Part shown: positions 23,295 through 25,272 of the stretch, piece by piece
Position numbering within the stretch: the stretch's first letter is position 1
Layout: each line of letters begins with the position of its first letter
Assembly (NCBI GenBank): GCA_021808185.1
Contig: JAKBCB010000006.1
Coordinates: 1-25,272, forward strand
Source of the DNA: Pseudomonadota bacterium
GTDB taxonomy: Bacteria > Pseudomonadota > Alphaproteobacteria > Acetobacterales > Acetobacteraceae
Reading direction: 5' to 3'
Length of the DNA: 25,272 bases
Program-made: the position numbers and the translations under genes
The notes under the pieces: generated by a model
Database searches by the model: none
What the model was told of the DNA's origin: nothing
The model's input: the letters and a program-made list of their open reading frames with translations, nothing else

Positions 23295-25272
23295 TCAGAA
23301 ATGTTGAACCAGAGCCTGAGCCAGCCCGAGATGGGTATTATCCTTGAGCACCAGGTTCAGTTGCGTCTCACCCGAAGGGGTCAGCACGGCCCAGGCTTTC
23401 GCCACCGGAAGCCCGTTGCCATAACCCTCCGGTTCCAGGATGTCGCCGATGATTTGCCAGTTGTTGAGGATATCGGTGCCGCCGGGATGGCTGCTCGGCA
23501 AATAGAAGGTCGTGCTGCCAAAGCCGAGATTGACCGTGGTCTCGCCGCTGCCGAGGGTGATGGTATTGGTGCCGCCCCCCGGGTTCAGCACGGCGTTGCC
23601 GGTGCCGGCGGTGAAACTGTCATTGCCGGTGCCGCCGGTGAGGGTGAGGTTGCCGGACCCGGCGGTGACGTCGAGCGCGCCGGCGCCGCCTTGGAGGCTC
23701 GCCGTCCCCGTGCCGGCGATGAAGGTGACATCGCCGGCCCCGCCATTGATCGTGACGTTGCCGGCCCCGCCGAGAACCGTGACCGCGCCGGTGGCATTGA
23801 TGGTGTCGTTGCCGGCGCCAAGCTGGATGAGATCGCTCCCGCCGCTGCTCACCAGGGCATTGCCGGAGAGCGTGAGGGTATTGCTGGTGCCGGCGGCGGT
23901 GGTGATGATGGCGTCCCCGGCGGCGAAGATGGTGTTGCTGCCGGCGGTCGCGGCAATGGTGTCGGCGCCGAGGCTGTCGAGGGTCGCGTTGCGGCCGGCG
24001 AGCGTGATGGTGTCGGCGGCGCCGGCGGCGGTGACGATCTGATCGCCGGTGAAGCCGGTCACGGTAAGGCCGCCGGCGCCACCGAGAATGGTGTTGCCGC
24101 CGGCCTGATCGGTGATAGTCAGCGCCGTTGCGCCGCCGACGACGAGATTGCCAGAATTCGTCAGCGTCTGCGGCGCGCTGCCGCCGCCGACCTCGACGGT
24201 CGCCAGAGCCCCCGGGACGCTTGGGGCCAGGCTCGGCAGGGCGGGCTCCGCGGCGAGCAGCGTGTTGCCCGCAACCACCGCCGGGCCGCTCACGATTTGC
24301 GCCGGCGTCAGGCCGTAGAACGCATTGTCCTCTATCGCGGCGCTGCTTCCCGTCGCGTTCATCACCGCGAGCGAGGATGGCGAGACGAGATCATTGAGCA
24401 GCGTATTGTCGCTGATGGTGAGGGTGGAATTGGCATAGACGCTGCCTTCCTCGCCGGCTGAGATCATCGTCGGATTTTCGGAATTCGGCCCCTTCTCGAT
24501 CAGATTGCCGACAATGGTGGCGTTGCCGCCATTAGGGAGATCGATCGCGTAACTCGCGGTGCCGCTCGGCCCATCGGCGATGGTGCTGTTGGTGATGATG
24601 GTGTTGAGCGCCCGGCTCTTGATCTCGTGGCCGACCTGGGCATCGGTGAAGGTGCTGGCGTTGATCAGCAGCGTTCCGACCTCATTGACATAGAGGTTGT
24701 GAGTATAGCCGGTGCCGGAACCGTTGTCGGAGAAATATGAGTTGTTGATGGTGATGCTGCCGGTCGGATCGGGGTTGGCGAGCATCCCGTCCTGATTGCC
24801 ATAGAAGGCATCATTGTTGAGCACGAGATTGCCGCCCTCGTAGCGGATGCCGGCGCCATTGCCGCCCAGAGAGGCCGGCACCGAGGCGCCGGTGAAGGCG
24901 AGATTATCGACCGTGATATTGCCGGTGAGATCGAGAATTCCCTTGTCATTGGGAGGGGTTTCGGTGGCGACGAAGGTCGCGGTGCCGCCGACGCCCTGGA
25001 TCGTCACATTGCCGTTGATGGTCGCGAAATCATTGGTGTAGGTGCCGGCCTGGATGTCGATGGTGTCGCCGCTTTGCACCACGGCGGCGGCTTGGGCAAG
25101 CGTCGCGTATTCCTGCCCGGGCCCGACGGTGAGCACCGAGGGCGGTGCGAGCGTTCGCGACGCCGTCAGATTGGCTTCGAGAAAGAAGGACGGGCTCAGC
25201 GCCGAGGGCGCGATCCCGCTCAGCGTGACGCTATGATCGGCACCGATCTGCAACACCGTATCGCCCGCCGCA
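23295..25272 (-). CDS. Beta-helix and glycine-rich repeat protein, probably exported (5' end outside window)
   Basis: Only the last 658 codons are in the window. The frame stays open to the right edge, reading AAGDTVLQIGADHSVTLSGI, so the GTG at 25256 is internal and the true start lies beyond. From about residue 40 there is a parallel beta-helix region (VGPGQEYATLAQAAAVVQSG, DTIDIQAGTYT, ITVDNLAFTG, NLVLNNDAFYGN, SITINNSYFSDNG) similar to pectate-lyase-like folds. From about residue 390 a glycine-rich region of roughly ten-residue units follows (TILGGAGGLTVTGFTGDQI, GGAGNVTINGGAGDVTF, GGTGNDSFTAGTGNAVL). It resembles a degenerate RTX beta-roll, with few of the calcium-binding Asp residues. 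The C-terminus (GTDILNNWQIIGDILEPEGY ... ending ALVQHF) resembles type I secretion targets. It is convergent with nifJ and functionally unrelated to it. Substrate and role are unknown. Confidence 0.8.
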   Translation of the reverse strand, partial: AAGDTVLQIGADHSVTLSGIAPSALSPSFFLEANLTASRTLAPPSVLTVGPGQEYATLAQAAAVVQSGDTIDIQAGTYTNDFATINGNVTIQGVGGTATFVATETPPNDKGILDLTGNITVDNLAFTGASVPASLGGNGAGIRYEGGNLVLNNDAFYGNQDGMLANPDPTGSITINNSYFSDNGSGTGYTHNLYVNEVGTLLINASTFTDAQVGHEIKSRALNTIITNSTIADGPSGTASYAIDLPNGGNATIVGNLIEKGPNSENPTMISAGEEGSVYANSTLTISDNTLLNDLVSPSSLAVMNATGSSAAIEDNAFYGLTPAQIVSGPAVVAGNTLLAAEPALPSLAPSVPGALATVEVGGGSAPQTLTNSGNLVVGGATALTITDQAGGNTILGGAGGLTVTGFTGDQIVTAAGAADTITLAGRNATLDSLGADTIAATAGSNTIFAAGDAIITTAAGTSNTLTLSGNALVSSGGSDLIQLGAGNDTINATGAVTVLGGAGNVTINGGAGDVTFIAGTGTASLQGGAGALDVTAGSGNLTLTGGTGNDSFTAGTGNAVLNPGGGTNTITLGSGETTVNLGFGSTTFYLPSSHPGGTDILNNWQIIGDILEPEGYGNGLPVAKAWAVLTPSGETQLNLVLKDNTHLGLAQALVQHF

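Noticed and set aside
23500..24120. Regular short repeats that could suggest a CRISPR or tandem-repeat array
   Set aside because: The repeats are glycine-rich codon patterns with about ten-residue periodicity inside one open frame. There are no identical direct repeats with unique spacers.

Overview
The window is 25,272 bases of high-GC DNA, densely packed with genes on the plus strand. It looks like an alphaproteobacterium. My best guess is the Rhodospirillales, perhaps Acetobacteraceae, from base composition, FNR/FixK-type operator sequences and the style of the partial secreted beta-helix protein at the right end. No rRNA, tRNA or marker gene fixes the taxonomy, so this placement is an inference.

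Layout. Positions 1-1528 (minus) hold the 5' part of a GH15 glucoamylase-like gene. It is divergent from malQ (1627-3741, plus) across a 98 bp AT-rich gap. After a 119 bp gap containing a perfect FNR-type palindrome (3773-3786) comes a tightly coupled 13-gene run, 3861-17888: glgA, glgP, hydB, a Crp-like sensor domain without DNA-binding domain, hydG, hydD, hydA, a hydrogenase maturation protease, a shortened hypA, hypF, hypC, hypD and hypE. Neighbouring genes overlap or are at most 11 bp apart. A 103 bp gap with a second FNR/FixK-type palindrome (17924-17937) and an RBS-masking hairpin precedes two more coupled genes: a GltD-like NAD(P)H/flavin oxidoreductase fused to a ferredoxin domain (17992-19623) and nifJ, pyruvate:ferredoxin oxidoreductase (19625-23209). 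On the minus strand, 23295-25272 is the 3' part of a large beta-helix/glycine-rich repeat protein, probably exported.

How the genes may work together. GlgA stores glucose as glycogen, and GlgP, MalQ and the GH15 enzyme mobilise it. Glycolysis (encoded elsewhere) gives pyruvate. NifJ oxidises pyruvate to acetyl-CoA and reduces ferredoxin. The GltD-ferredoxin fusion could pass those electrons to NADP+. The group 3b (HydBGDA, sulfhydrogenase-type) NiFe hydrogenase can release reducing power from NADPH as H2. With two FNR-type operators in front of the two halves, the locus reads as an oxygen-controlled glycogen-to-hydrogen dark-fermentation module. Each enzyme family assignment is strong. The electron path and the joint regulation are inference.

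Oddities: the HypA homologue has no cysteine and lacks its zinc loop, hypB is absent, HypD has Thr where I expect a conserved Cys, and the Crp-like protein has no helix-turn-helix.
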